This document shows positions 5,700-12,712 of a DNA stretch of 12,712 nucleotides, piece after piece; the first letter of the stretch is position 1, and each line of letters starts with the position of its first letter. Below the pieces are notes generated by a model. It was not told the DNA's origin, made no database searches, and was given only the letters and a program-made list of their open reading frames with translations. The translations under genes were made by a program, and so were the position numbers. Origin of the DNA: an uncultured Bacilli bacterium (lineage in GTDB: Bacteria > Bacillota_I > Bacilli_A > RF39 > UBA660); the NCBI GenBank assembly GCA_947589695.1, contig CANQBY010000017.1, positions 1 to 12,712 on the forward strand. The letters run 5' to 3'.

Positions 5700-6460
5700 A
5701 TCTCTACCACATCAGTAATTGTATCGGCTTTTGCACATTTAATATCTTGAAATAAAATATTATAAGTTTGAAATACCTTTTTAATTTCTTCTAATGCTAA
5801 TTCTTCGGTATTATTTTCTTTTGATAAGTGCATTAAATATATCTTTTTCGTTTTATCTCCAATTAACTTAGCTAAATAAACTCCACAAGCATTATTACTT
5901 AAATGACCATAATCGGATAAAACTCTTTTTTTAAGCCAATCAGGATAAGTTCCATGCTCTAACTTTTCAATATCATGATTACTTTCAAACAAATATATAT
6001 CTTTATTTTCTAAATATTTAAAATTCTTATAATTAACATAACCTGTATCAGTTACATACACTATTGATTTTTGATTACTTTCAAAAATAAAATTTCTTGA
6101 ATCAGTCGCATCATGCGAAGAATGAATACATTTAACTCTTAAATTATCTAATATTACTTCATCTTCATAAATTAAAATATGTTCATAATCATGGATATCT
6201 TCTAACTCTTGAAACATAGGGGCACTTATTACAATCGTTGGATGATATTTTTTGATAAAAGTTTTTAAAGCTGATATATGATCATCATGCAAATGACTGA
6301 TAAAAATATAATCGATATCTTGAGCATCAACCCCAATTTCTTTTAGACTATCCACAATATATTTTCGATTCTTCCCTATATCAATTAAAATCTTATATTT
6401 ATCGGTTTCAATATAAGTAGAATTACCCCCTGAACCACTTGCTAAAACACAAAATTTCAT
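5696..6460 (-). CDS. walJ: WalJ/YycJ-type metallo-beta-lactamase-fold hydrolase
   Basis: A 254-aa metallo-beta-lactamase-fold protein of the YycJ/WalJ family, probably a DNA exonuclease linked to cell-cycle and cell-wall homeostasis. All metal ligands are visible: HLHDDH (56-61), His116 in SSHDATDS, Asp138 in TDTG, and His211 in LMHLSKENN. The family-typical opening MKFCVLASGSGGNSTYIE, ESNHD (159-163) and GHLSN (185-189) are present. It begins at an ATGA overlap with the upstream M23 gene and ends at an ATGA overlap with rlmH, so translation of the three is probably coupled. In many Bacilli walJ follows the walRK two-component genes; these are not in this window. Confidence 0.93.
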   Translation of the reverse strand: MKFCVLASGSGGNSTYIETDKYKILIDIGKNRKYIVDSLKEIGVDAQDIDYIFISHLHDDHISALKTFIKKYHPTIVISAPMFQELEDIHDYEHILIYEDEVILDNLRVKCIHSSHDATDSRNFIFESNQKSIVYVTDTGYVNYKNFKYLENKDIYLFESNHDIEKLEHGTYPDWLKKRVLSDYGHLSNNACGVYLAKLIGDKTKKIYLMHLSKENNTEELALEEIKKVFQTYNILFQDIKCAKADTITDVVEI

Positions 6461-7965
6461 CGATACAAACTAAGTGGATCTTGAAATGTTGAGCCAGATG
6501 CATATGGATAACCTACTGAAACCGAAAAGTGTAGATGTACTCCCGTTGCTCTTCCACTTGAACCCATGTTGGCAATTCTCTGTCCTCTTGTTACTCTTTG
6601 TCCTTTAGAGACATTAACAGAAGCATTATGGGCATAAATAATATATATATTGTTACCATGATTAATAATTATATGATTACCTAAAGAACCTCCACAGGTA
6701 TCTCCAAGACCGCTTCCTCTTCCCGGACAACCACTGTAAACATATTCTACTACGCCATCGGCAACCGCATAAATTGGTGAGTTATAATTACCAGCTCCGG
6801 AAATATCTATTCCATCGTGATGTGTACCCCAACGATAACTAAAGTAACTAGTAATGACGTAACCTTTATTAGTTGGCCAACCCCAACTTCCTCCAATATT
6901 TACTGGATTTTGTGGTACATAAATATTAGTTCTCTTTGTTCCCACCACGGTTATTTGATTAATTGTTTCTCTTATTTGCTCGGATGAAATAATTTCTACT
7001 TCTTGTTCTGGTTCTCCATTAGTTACTTGAAAACGTTCCGTAACTCGGTTAACTCCATTTTGTCCCGCGACCGTTGTCTCTCTAAACCCTTCAGGTTTAT
7101 TCGCGTCTTTTACTTCATCGGCTGTAAAATAATCAATTTCATTAGATATTTGAAATACATCATAAACAAACGTTAACTGGGGATTAATCAAAGTAACATT
7201 GACCGTATCTCCTACTCGTAGTAAAGAATTTTGATCTTTATATTTAGTATTGGCCGTTAAAAATTCTTCTGGGTTAAGCTGATTGGCATTTGATACTGAT
7301 TCAATTGTATCCCCTAACTTAACTGTATAAGTTTTCGTATCAGGATTTTCCCCAAAAAGTAAAAACTGGGTTAATTCTAATTCATCAGTATATATTTTAT
7401 CTTTTACACTGATAAAATCTTCTTTAACTGTCACATCTTCGGCAAAATCCATATTTTCAATAATTCTACCAGTTTCCACAATCTCACTTTGATTATTATT
7501 AATATATTTCTCATACTCATCTTCATCTAAGAAAGCTCTAACAAATCTTTTAGCAGCATCATAAAAAATATTTTTATCAATTACATTTATTGTAAATTCT
7601 TTATCTTCTTTTTTAACTAATATTTTATATCCTCTAATTGTAAAATCATCTTTATCTTCAATCTTTTTATAAACTTCTTCTTCATTATCAATTCTTTTAT
7701 TATAAGTATTAGTTTTAACTATTTTTAAATTCGTAGGTGGATATACACTTGTAACATTATATTCCGATTTAATATTACTTTGGTTATCATCAATTAATTT
7801 ATATAATTTATCTTCATCTCTAATTACACCAATAACATTCCCATTTAAGTAAACTTGATAAAAAGTATTAACTTCTTCATATACTTTATCTCCTAAATGA
7901 CATACTACTAAAATTAAACAAATTATTAAAGTAAATAAAATTGTTATTATATTTTTTTTATTCAT
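6457..7965 (-). CDS. Membrane-anchored LysM-G5-M23 peptidoglycan endopeptidase
   Basis: A 502-aa envelope protein, probably a peptidoglycan endopeptidase. Order of parts: membrane anchor or uncleaved signal (about 5-23); poorly conserved, AT-rich extracellular region (28-210); LysM domain (about 212-258, TYTVKLGDTIESVS); G5-like domain (about 276-345); M23/LytM catalytic domain (about 360-500). Likely zinc ligands by comparison with LytM are His383 and Asp387 (HDGID) and His479 in HLHF. His446 (YAHN) and His477 would be catalytic, so the site appears complete. A glycine-rich insertion between Val409 and Asn430 carries Cys413 and Cys424. The ATG is preceded by GAGGT inside the last codons of dnaB, and the stop overlaps walJ. 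LysM and G5 both suggest wall-polymer binding. Confidence 0.92.
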   Translation of the reverse strand: MNKKNIITILFTLIICLILVVCHLGDKVYEEVNTFYQVYLNGNVIGVIRDEDKLYKLIDDNQSNIKSEYNVTSVYPPTNLKIVKTNTYNKRIDNEEEVYKKIEDKDDFTIRGYKILVKKEDKEFTINVIDKNIFYDAAKRFVRAFLDEDEYEKYINNNQSEIVETGRIIENMDFAEDVTVKEDFISVKDKIYTDELELTQFLLFGENPDTKTYTVKLGDTIESVSNANQLNPEEFLTANTKYKDQNSLLRVGDTVNVTLINPQLTFVYDVFQISNEIDYFTADEVKDANKPEGFRETTVAGQNGVNRVTERFQVTNGEPEQEVEIISSEQIRETINQITVVGTKRTNIYVPQNPVNIGGSWGWPTNKGYVITSYFSYRWGTHHDGIDISGAGNYNSPIYAVADGVVEYVYSGCPGRGSGLGDTCGGSLGNHIIINHGNNIYIIYAHNASVNVSKGQRVTRGQRIANMGSSGRATGVHLHFSVSVGYPYASGSTFQDPLSLYR

Positions 7966-7967
7966 AA

Positions 7968-9317
7968 TTAAACCTCATTTACATTATCTGGACTTAAATA
8001 ATTTTTAAAATTACTGGTATTAAGTTCAAATAATAATTTATATAAACCGGTTGAACCTTTTCTATGTTTTGCAATAATTACATCTATTGGTACAATCGTC
8101 TCTTTTTTCTCCGATTTTGCTTCGTAATAATCTTTCCGATTTAAAAACAAAACTAAATCCGCGTCTTGTTCCAAAGAACCAGATTCTCTTAAATCTACTA
8201 AAGCTGGCTCTTTATTTTCTCTTTTATCTACACTCCGGGATAGTTGGGCTAAAGCAATCACGGGCACATCTAACTCTAAAGCCATGGTCTTTAAACTACG
8301 AGAGATTTCGGCAACTTCAACCTGCCGTGATTCTACTCGATTCGAACCGGTTGTAACAAGCTGTAAATAATCTATAATTACTAAACCTAACCCGGTTCCT
8401 TCATTGGCAAGCCTCCGACATTTTGCTTTAATTTCTGGTGATGTAATACTTGCATTATCTTCAATATAAATATTGGTATTGGCAAGTTTACTCATCGCTT
8501 CATTATATCTCTTCCAGTCATTGTGTTCCATCTTACCAGTATTAAGTCTAAATAATTCTATTCCTCCAATACTAGCTAACATTTTATTAACTAACATTTC
8601 AGCCGACATTTCTAAGTTAAAAATAGCAATTGCTTTATCAGTTGAAAATGCGGCATTCGTGGCAATATTAAGGGCAAAAGAAGTTTTTCCCATCCCGGGA
8701 CGAGCAGCCAAAATAATTAGTTCTCCTCCATGTAAACCCGCGGTTGCCCGATCTAGGTCATAAAACCCGGTACGAATACCCGTAATATCACTTTTATTTT
8801 TGGCTAATTCTTCTAATCGTTCTTGGGCTCTTCTAAGTATTTCATGAATGGGTACAAACTCACTAGTTTGTCTAACTTTTACAACATTTAAAATATTTCT
8901 TTCGGCTTCATCTAGTAAACCCGTTACATTTTCTTCATTATAAGAATTAGTTATGATATCTGTCGCCGTATTAATTAAATTTCTTCTTATGGCTAATTCT
9001 TTTAATATTTTTATATAATAATTTAAGTTTGCTGCCGTTACCACACTATCAATAACTTCCGTTAAATAAGTTATTCCTCCGACTTCATTTAAAGCTTTCT
9101 TCTTATCAAGTTCCGCTTTAACAGTCATGATATCAACCGGTTCTCCTGTTTTATATAACTCCATAATGGCTTTAAATATTGTTCTATTTTTCTCACTATA
9201 AAACATATCTTCGGTCACTGAATCATTTATAATTTCAATCTTATCTTGATCTAAAAAAGCGACCCCTAAAACACTCATTTCTGCTGCTAAATCATTAGGC
9301 AATGTTCTACTAGCCAT
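7968..9317 (-). CDS. dnaB: Replicative DNA helicase DnaB
   Basis: A 449-aa hexameric 5'-3' helicase of the replisome (named DnaC in B. subtilis). The N-terminal primase-binding domain spans about 1-150, with DLAAEMSVLG near the start. The RecA-like domain begins near 180. Walker A is ARPGMGKTS (205-213), and Walker B is GLVIIDYLQL (311-320). The AQLSRSVDKR segment (357-366), DLRESGSLEQDAD (375-387) and KHRKG (417-421) are typical. No intein interrupts the motifs, and length is standard. The ATG has AGAGGTG about 6 nt upstream. It lies 47 bp after rplI, the same order as in Bacillus, and its last codons carry the ribosome binding site of the M23 gene. Confidence 0.98.
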   Translation of the reverse strand: MASRTLPNDLAAEMSVLGVAFLDQDKIEIINDSVTEDMFYSEKNRTIFKAIMELYKTGEPVDIMTVKAELDKKKALNEVGGITYLTEVIDSVVTAANLNYYIKILKELAIRRNLINTATDIITNSYNEENVTGLLDEAERNILNVVKVRQTSEFVPIHEILRRAQERLEELAKNKSDITGIRTGFYDLDRATAGLHGGELIILAARPGMGKTSFALNIATNAAFSTDKAIAIFNLEMSAEMLVNKMLASIGGIELFRLNTGKMEHNDWKRYNEAMSKLANTNIYIEDNASITSPEIKAKCRRLANEGTGLGLVIIDYLQLVTTGSNRVESRQVEVAEISRSLKTMALELDVPVIALAQLSRSVDKRENKEPALVDLRESGSLEQDADLVLFLNRKDYYEAKSEKKETIVPIDVIIAKHRKGSTGLYKLLFELNTSNFKNYLSPDNVNEV

Positions 9318-9364
9318 TATTTCACCTCTTTTACTAACGTAAATTTTTTATTTTGATTCTAGTT

Positions 9365-9805
9365 TTACTTACTTAAATTAACTCTAATTTTAAAACTTAC
9401 TTCTTTATGTAAAACTATTTCTACTTCATGAACTCCCAAAGTATCTAAATCATTATTTAATTTAATACATTTCTTATCAATATTAAATCCCTTACTTTTA
9501 AGTTCATCTTGAATTTGTTTACTTGAAACTTTTCCAAAAACTTTATCTTCTTTTCCTGTTTTCACTTTAAAATTAAACATTTTATTTTCTAAAGCTTTTT
9601 TAATTTCATTTAATTCTTTAATTTTTTGTTGTTCTAAAATATTTCTTTCACTTACTTGTTCATCTAATACTTCTTTACTCTTTTTAGTATATAAAACTGC
9701 TAATTTATTTTTAATTAAATAATTATTCGCATAACCATCACTAACATCCACTACTTGATCCTTTTTCCCCACTTTTTTCACATCACTAAGTAATATAACT
9801 TTCAT
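9365..9805 (-). CDS. rplI: 50S ribosomal protein L9
   Basis: A 146-aa L9, binding 23S rRNA at the base of the L1 stalk. The N-terminal RNA-binding domain opens MKVILLSDVKKVGKKDQVVDV and contains the hallmark DGYANNYL (23-30). A long charged linker helix spans about 41-75. The C-terminal domain includes VFGKVSSKQI (89-98) and ends GVHEVEIVLHKEVSFKIRVNL (124-144). The ATG has AAGGAT about 6-8 nt upstream. It is the first gene of the rplI-dnaB run. Only about 40 bp separate it from the upstream thioredoxin-like gene, and most of that is a terminator-like hairpin, so its promoter is not obvious. Confidence 0.97.
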   Translation of the reverse strand: MKVILLSDVKKVGKKDQVVDVSDGYANNYLIKNKLAVLYTKKSKEVLDEQVSERNILEQQKIKELNEIKKALENKMFNFKVKTGKEDKVFGKVSSKQIQDELKSKGFNIDKKCIKLNNDLDTLGVHEVEIVLHKEVSFKIRVNLSK

Positions 9806-9825
9806 AATTTATCCTTTCTCAGTCT

Positions 9826-9847
9826 AAAAAACTACTAAAAAGTAGTT
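9826..9847 (-). terminator. Terminator or attenuator between the CPHC protein gene and rplI
   Basis: Read on the minus strand, a 7-bp stem AACTACT/AGTAGTT (9841-9847 with 9830-9836) around a TTTT loop runs into six T (9826-9831). The stem overlaps the stop codon of the upstream gene (9846-9848). It has only two G-C pairs, so it may terminate partially and let some transcripts reach rplI, 20 bp further. Confidence 0.6.
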
Positions 9848-10415
9848 AATTTTTTCTTGAAAATACAATAAAACCAATAAAGCTAATAACCAAAACTCCA
9901 AAAACGCCAAATACTATGTAAGAAGCTACTTTATTATCGGCATATAATTGTTCTAAAGTATAAGATTTTAATTTTATATCTTTATTTTCTTTCTTTAGTT
10001 CACTTGTTGCTAATTTAACTATATCTGTATATTCCTCTTCTTCATCTAAATACTTTTTAGCCATCTCTAACATTTCGTTAAAATCACTTAAAGTTCCATC
10101 CATTCCTACTTGATAAGTATTTCCTACCACTATAAAAGGTACACTTTCTTTTTTGGTTTCTGGAACTTCTAATTTATCCGCTACAGCTTGATGTAGTTTT
10201 TCATTATTTTTATTTTTCCATACTTCATAAGTTACTATTTTTATTCTTGAATCAATTTTATCTTTATTATTATTAATAAAATCTAAAGAATCTTCACAAT
10301 GAGGGCAATCATATCCCCTAAAAAAATAGATTGTTACTTCTTGAGCTTGTACTTTACTTAAACCTCCAAATAACATACCTATCATTGCTATTACTAATAA
10401 TAAATATTTTTTCAT
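9846..10415 (-). CDS. Surface-anchored thioredoxin-fold protein with CPHC active site
   Basis: A 189-aa exported protein. It has a signal peptide (about 1-24; likely cleavage after Ala24 in KVQAQ). A thioredoxin-like domain follows with strand VTIYFF (27-32) and redox motif CPHC (37-40), the DsbA-type dipeptide. VPF (92-94) supplies the usual cis-proline (Pro93). A charged helical linker (120-160) leads to a C-terminal membrane segment (about 165-185), then SRKN. The catalytic domain should therefore face outside, held to the membrane. Role inferred: thiol oxidation, reduction or isomerisation on envelope proteins; direction cannot be told from sequence. The ATG has GAGGATG upstream and its own promoter (10439-10467). 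The gene is divergent from spoIVA. Confidence 0.83.
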   Translation of the reverse strand: MKKYLLLVIAMIGMLFGGLSKVQAQEVTIYFFRGYDCPHCEDSLDFINNNKDKIDSRIKIVTYEVWKNKNNEKLHQAVADKLEVPETKKESVPFIVVGNTYQVGMDGTLSDFNEMLEMAKKYLDEEEEYTDIVKLATSELKKENKDIKLKSYTLEQLYADNKVASYIVFGVFGVLVISFIGFIVFSRKN

Positions 10416-10438
10416 AATTATTCACATCCTCATTAAAA

Positions 10439-10467
10439 ATTATAACAAATATTAAAAATATAGTAAA
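10439..10467 (-). promoter_or_regulatory. Sigma-A promoter of the CPHC protein gene
   Basis: On the minus strand a perfect TATAAT (10439-10444), preceded by TGT to make an extended -10, lies 17 nt after TTTACT (10462-10467), which matches four of six -35 bases. The start would lie near 10432, directly before the GAGGATG ribosome binding site. It is the only clear housekeeping promoter upstream of the rplI-dnaB run. Confidence 0.75.
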
Positions 10468-10524
10468 GTATTTTCCAAGAATTTACCTTTAAAGTAACTA
10501 TACCTATTCTCTTTTACGAAACTT

Positions 10525-10554
10525 GTTATATTTTTTTAACTCTTCACATATTGT
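10525..10554 (+). promoter_or_regulatory. Sigma-E-like promoter of spoIVA
   Basis: GTTATATT (10525-10532) resembles the sigma-E -35 element (KMATATT) and CATATTGT (10547-10554) resembles its -10 (CATACAAT: six of eight bases). The gap of 14 nt between ATATT and CATA is within the usual 13-15. spoIVA is a sigma-E gene in B. subtilis. Transcription would start near 10561, ahead of the ribosome binding site at 10572-10580. Confidence 0.68.
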
Positions 10555-10584
10555 TAAGTAGAAAGTTTGAAAGATGGTGAAATT

Positions 10585-12063
10585 ATGGAAAAAAAAGAAT
10601 TACTTAAGTCCATATCAAGTCGCGGAAATGGTAGTATTTATTTAGGGGTGGTTGGTGCTGTTCGGACCGGTAAATCAACTTTTATTAAACGTTTTATTGA
10701 AAACTTAGTTGTTCCTAATATTACCGATGAATACGAACGCAAACACTGTTTAGATGAAATTCCTCAAAGTGCTCAAGGAAAAGCCATAATGACTACAGAA
10801 CCTAAATTTGTTCCTTCTAATGGTGCTGAACTCCAAGTTGACGAATTTAAAACTAATATTAAATTAGTTGACTGTGTTGGTTTTGTTATTCCTGGTGCAA
10901 CCGGTTACGAAGATGAAGATGGTAACCCTCGGATGGTTAAAACTCCTTGGTTTGAAGATTCTATTCCCTTCATTGAAGCCGCAGAAATTGGCACTGAAAA
11001 AGTCATTAAAGATCACGCTACAATTGGAATTGTGGTAACATCAGATGGTTCTTTTGGAGAAATTTCTCGAAACAATTATATGGACGCTGAAGCTAAAGTC
11101 ATCACGGAACTAAAAGAAATTGGTAAACCTTTCATTGTTATTTTAAATAGTATTCACCCTACGAATACCGAAACTGTAAGACTTGCTAAAGAATTAGAGG
11201 ATACTTACGAAGTTCCTGTCCTTCCAATCAGCGCCGAAAAAATGAATGAAGTAGAAATCATGGAAATCTTAAAAAAAGCCTTATATGAATTTCCTGTTCT
11301 TGATATTGAAGTTAAAATTCCGGATTGGATTGATGCTCTCCCTAAAAACCATGAAATTAAAAAACATTATTTAGAAAAAATTAAAGAAAGCGTCATCAGT
11401 GTTGAAAAAATAAAAGATATTGATTACATCTTAGAACATTTTCAAGACAGTCCTTATATTACTAAATCTTATATTAGTAATTTAGATGCGGCAACCGGTA
11501 TTGTTACCATTAATTTAGAAGCTAATGATGAATTATACAATGCTACTTTAAAAGATATCATGGGAGAATCTGCTACTTCGAAAGCTGGTTTAATCAAAAT
11601 ATTTGCTAATTATAAAGAATCTAAAGAAGAAATGGATTCCATTAAAACGGCACTAAATGTTGCTAGACAATCTGGTTATGGTATCGTCTATCCCACTATT
11701 AAAGATATGAAATTAGAAACTCCGGAAGTTATCAAACAAGGTTCTAGGTATGGAGTTAAATTAAAAGCTACTGCTTCTTCCGTTCATCTAATGAAAGTTG
11801 AAGTCCAATCTACTTTTGAACCTATCATTGGTTCAGAACAACAAAGTAAAGAACTCATTAATTATCTCATGAAAGATTATGAACAAGATCCTAATTCGAT
11901 ATGGCAAAGTGAAATCTTTGGTCGCAGCTTAGAAGCAATTGTTCAAGAAGGTATTCAAGCGAAACTTTCAATGATGCCGGACGCTACTCGTTATAAATTA
12001 AGTCAAACGGTTACTAAAATCGTCAATAAAGGTGCTAACAATTTAATCGCTATTGTCCTTTAA
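10585..12063 (+). CDS. spoIVA: Stage IV sporulation protein A (coat basement ATPase)
   Basis: A 492-aa ATPase that polymerises on the forespore surface as the platform for coat assembly, in the mother cell. In B. subtilis it is recruited by SpoVM. Motifs at the B. subtilis positions: Walker A GAVRTGKST (24-32, Lys30), IMTTEPKF (68-75) and Asp97 in LVDCVG. GYEDEDGNPRM (107-117) and TPWFED (120-125) are also highly conserved. The C-terminal region, including IFGRSLEAIVQEGIQAKLS (444-462) and the end LIAIVL, is intact. I start at ATG 10585, which gives exactly the B. subtilis length. The frame is open to a TTG at 10567, but the ribosome binding site AGATGGTGA (10572-10580) lies between them. It is convergent with ftsZ. 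Confidence 0.97.
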   Translation: MEKKELLKSISSRGNGSIYLGVVGAVRTGKSTFIKRFIENLVVPNITDEYERKHCLDEIPQSAQGKAIMTTEPKFVPSNGAELQVDEFKTNIKLVDCVGFVIPGATGYEDEDGNPRMVKTPWFEDSIPFIEAAEIGTEKVIKDHATIGIVVTSDGSFGEISRNNYMDAEAKVITELKEIGKPFIVILNSIHPTNTETVRLAKELEDTYEVPVLPISAEKMNEVEIMEILKKALYEFPVLDIEVKIPDWIDALPKNHEIKKHYLEKIKESVISVEKIKDIDYILEHFQDSPYITKSYISNLDAATGIVTINLEANDELYNATLKDIMGESATSKAGLIKIFANYKESKEEMDSIKTALNVARQSGYGIVYPTIKDMKLETPEVIKQGSRYGVKLKATASSVHLMKVEVQSTFEPIIGSEQQSKELINYLMKDYEQDPNSIWQSEIFGRSLEAIVQEGIQAKLSMMPDATRYKLSQTVTKIVNKGANNLIAIVL

Positions 12064-12068
12064 AAAAA

Positions 12069-12098
12069 CAATTAGACATAAATCTAATTGCTTTTTTT
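12069..12098. terminator. Bidirectional terminator between spoIVA and ftsZ
   Basis: An 8-bp perfect stem CAATTAGA (12069-12076) / TCTAATTG (12083-12090) with a 6-nt loop. On the plus strand it is followed by C and seven T; on the minus strand it is followed by seven T (complement of 12062-12068). It can therefore end spoIVA and ftsZ transcripts alike, and fills almost the whole 38-bp gap. Confidence 0.88.
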
Positions 12099-12101
12099 AT
12101 T

Positions 12102-12712
12102 TTAAAATCTGTTATCTTTATTATTTCTTAAAAATGGGGGAATATCATATTCATTATCTACCGGTGCTACTGCTTCTGGTCTTCTTCTTGGTACTGGGGT
12201 ATTATTATCAGAGAATAACATTTCTTCGGCTTCTCCTTCATCTTCAAAGCCAGTTGCAATTACTGTTACAATAACTTCATCTGTCAAATTATCATTTTGA
12301 ATAGCTCCAAAGATAATATTTACATCACTATTAGCCGCCGCTCTTACTGTTTCTACTGCATCTTCTATTTCAAATAATGTTAAATTAGAACCACCTGTAA
12401 CATTGACAATCGCATTCGTAGCGCCTTCAATCGTTGCTTCAAGTAAAGAATTCGATACCGCTTGTCTTGCTGCTTCAATTGCTCTATTTTCTCCGGCATT
12501 GCACCCAATACCAATAATGGCTGTTCCACTCTTCTGCATAACTGTTTTAACATCCGCAAAGTCTAGGTTGATAATTCCGGTCACAGCAATTAAATCAGAA
12601 ATAGATTGAACTCCTCTATGTAAAACATTATCTACTTCTTTAAAGGCATCTTTAAATGAAGTATTGCGATCAATTATATCTCTTAATTTATCATTAGGAA
12701 TAACAATTAAAG
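12102..12712 (-). CDS. ftsZ: Cell division GTPase FtsZ, C-terminal part (5' end outside window)
   Basis: About 202 codons are visible; the start lies beyond the right edge. The frame continues past the GTG at 12582-12584 to the window end with LIVIPNDKLRDIIDRN, typical FtsZ sequence, so that GTG is an internal valine. The T7 loop NLDFADV, which completes the GTPase site of the neighbouring subunit, is intact. It is followed by the C-terminal GTPase domain, a short acidic linker, and the conserved tail DIPPFLRN that binds FtsA and other partners. FtsZ forms the cytokinetic ring, and in spore-formers the polar septum too. It ends 38 bp from spoIVA, with a shared terminator. In many Bacilli ftsZ lies in the dcw cluster; whether ftsA is adjacent here cannot be seen. 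Confidence 0.97.
   Translation of the reverse strand, partial: LIVIPNDKLRDIIDRNTSFKDAFKEVDNVLHRGVQSISDLIAVTGIINLDFADVKTVMQKSGTAIIGIGCNAGENRAIEAARQAVSNSLLEATIEGATNAIVNVTGGSNLTLFEIEDAVETVRAAANSDVNIIFGAIQNDNLTDEVIVTVIATGFEDEGEAEEMLFSDNNTPVPRRRPEAVAPVDNEYDIPPFLRNNKDNRF

Noticed and set aside
8087..8763. Two plus-strand open frames inside dnaB
   Set aside because: They lie antisense to the highly conserved helicase sequence and show no ribosome binding site or family resemblance.
9850..9900. Promoter for rplI inside the 3' end of the CPHC gene (TTGGTT / TATTGT)
   Set aside because: Both hexamers are poor and no extended -10 is present; not supportable by eye.
12053..12274. 73-codon plus-strand frame overlapping the end of spoIVA and antisense to ftsZ
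   Set aside because: It runs through the bidirectional terminator and opposite the conserved ftsZ tail; composition is that of an antisense shadow.
12582..12584. GTG as the start of a short FtsZ-like gene
   Set aside because: The frame continues upstream to the window edge with conserved FtsZ sequence, so this is an internal valine of a gene cut by the window.
12403..12609. 68-codon plus-strand frame antisense to ftsZ
   Set aside because: The minus strand encodes the FtsZ GTPase domain without interruption here.
1..12712. Mycoplasma-type genetic code (TGA as tryptophan)
   Set aside because: TGA serves as a stop at the M23 and walJ gene ends, inside ATGA overlaps, so the standard bacterial code applies.

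Overview
The window is a low-GC (roughly 30 % by eye) chromosomal segment from a spore-forming Firmicute of the Bacilli / Mollicutes-related lineage. An uncultured gut order near RF39 or Erysipelotrichales is my best guess, without proof. The evidence is two sporulation genes (gerQ, spoIVA), AT-rich codons, strong AGGAGG/GAGGTG-type ribosome binding sites, and sigma-A promoters with near-consensus boxes and 17-bp spacers. TGA is used as a stop (both ATGA overlaps), so this is not a code-4 Mycoplasma.

Layout. At the left edge a leftward gene begins (its start codon is the last thing visible), with a strong promoter. Next is a leftward YitT-type membrane protein, divergent from rightward gerQ (spore coat). 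gerQ converges on a leftward zinc metallopeptidase-like gene, and the two stop codons lie in or beside one bidirectional hairpin. The peptidase gene is divergent from a short LemA-family gene. Their intergenic region carries a perfect consensus promoter and a duplicated 22-bp element. LemA converges on ung.

From 9805 down to 3293 all genes run leftward: rplI, dnaB, a LysM/G5/M23 envelope peptidase, walJ (yycJ), rlmH, an unknown 420-aa protein and ung. Spacing is tight, with two 4-bp ATGA overlaps. This looks like one long operon joining translation, replication, wall remodelling, 23S rRNA methylation and DNA repair. In Bacillus subtilis several of these genes (rplI-dnaC, walJ and rlmH) are near each other but spread over a longer stretch that includes walRK, which is absent here. 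Upstream is a membrane-anchored CPHC thioredoxin-fold protein with its own promoter and a hairpin between it and rplI.

On the right, spoIVA (coat-basement ATPase) runs rightward from a good sigma-E-like promoter and converges on the 3' part of ftsZ, with a bidirectional terminator between them.

Points most worth a second look: the paired 22-bp elements between the peptidase and LemA genes; the LemA/peptidase pair itself; an 18-bp perfect inverted repeat inside the YitT gene; the 420-aa protein with a possible RelE/HigB-like tail; and a possible link between the CPHC oxidoreductase and a two-cysteine loop in the M23 peptidase. I found no CRISPR array, tRNA, rRNA, insertion sequence or prophage.
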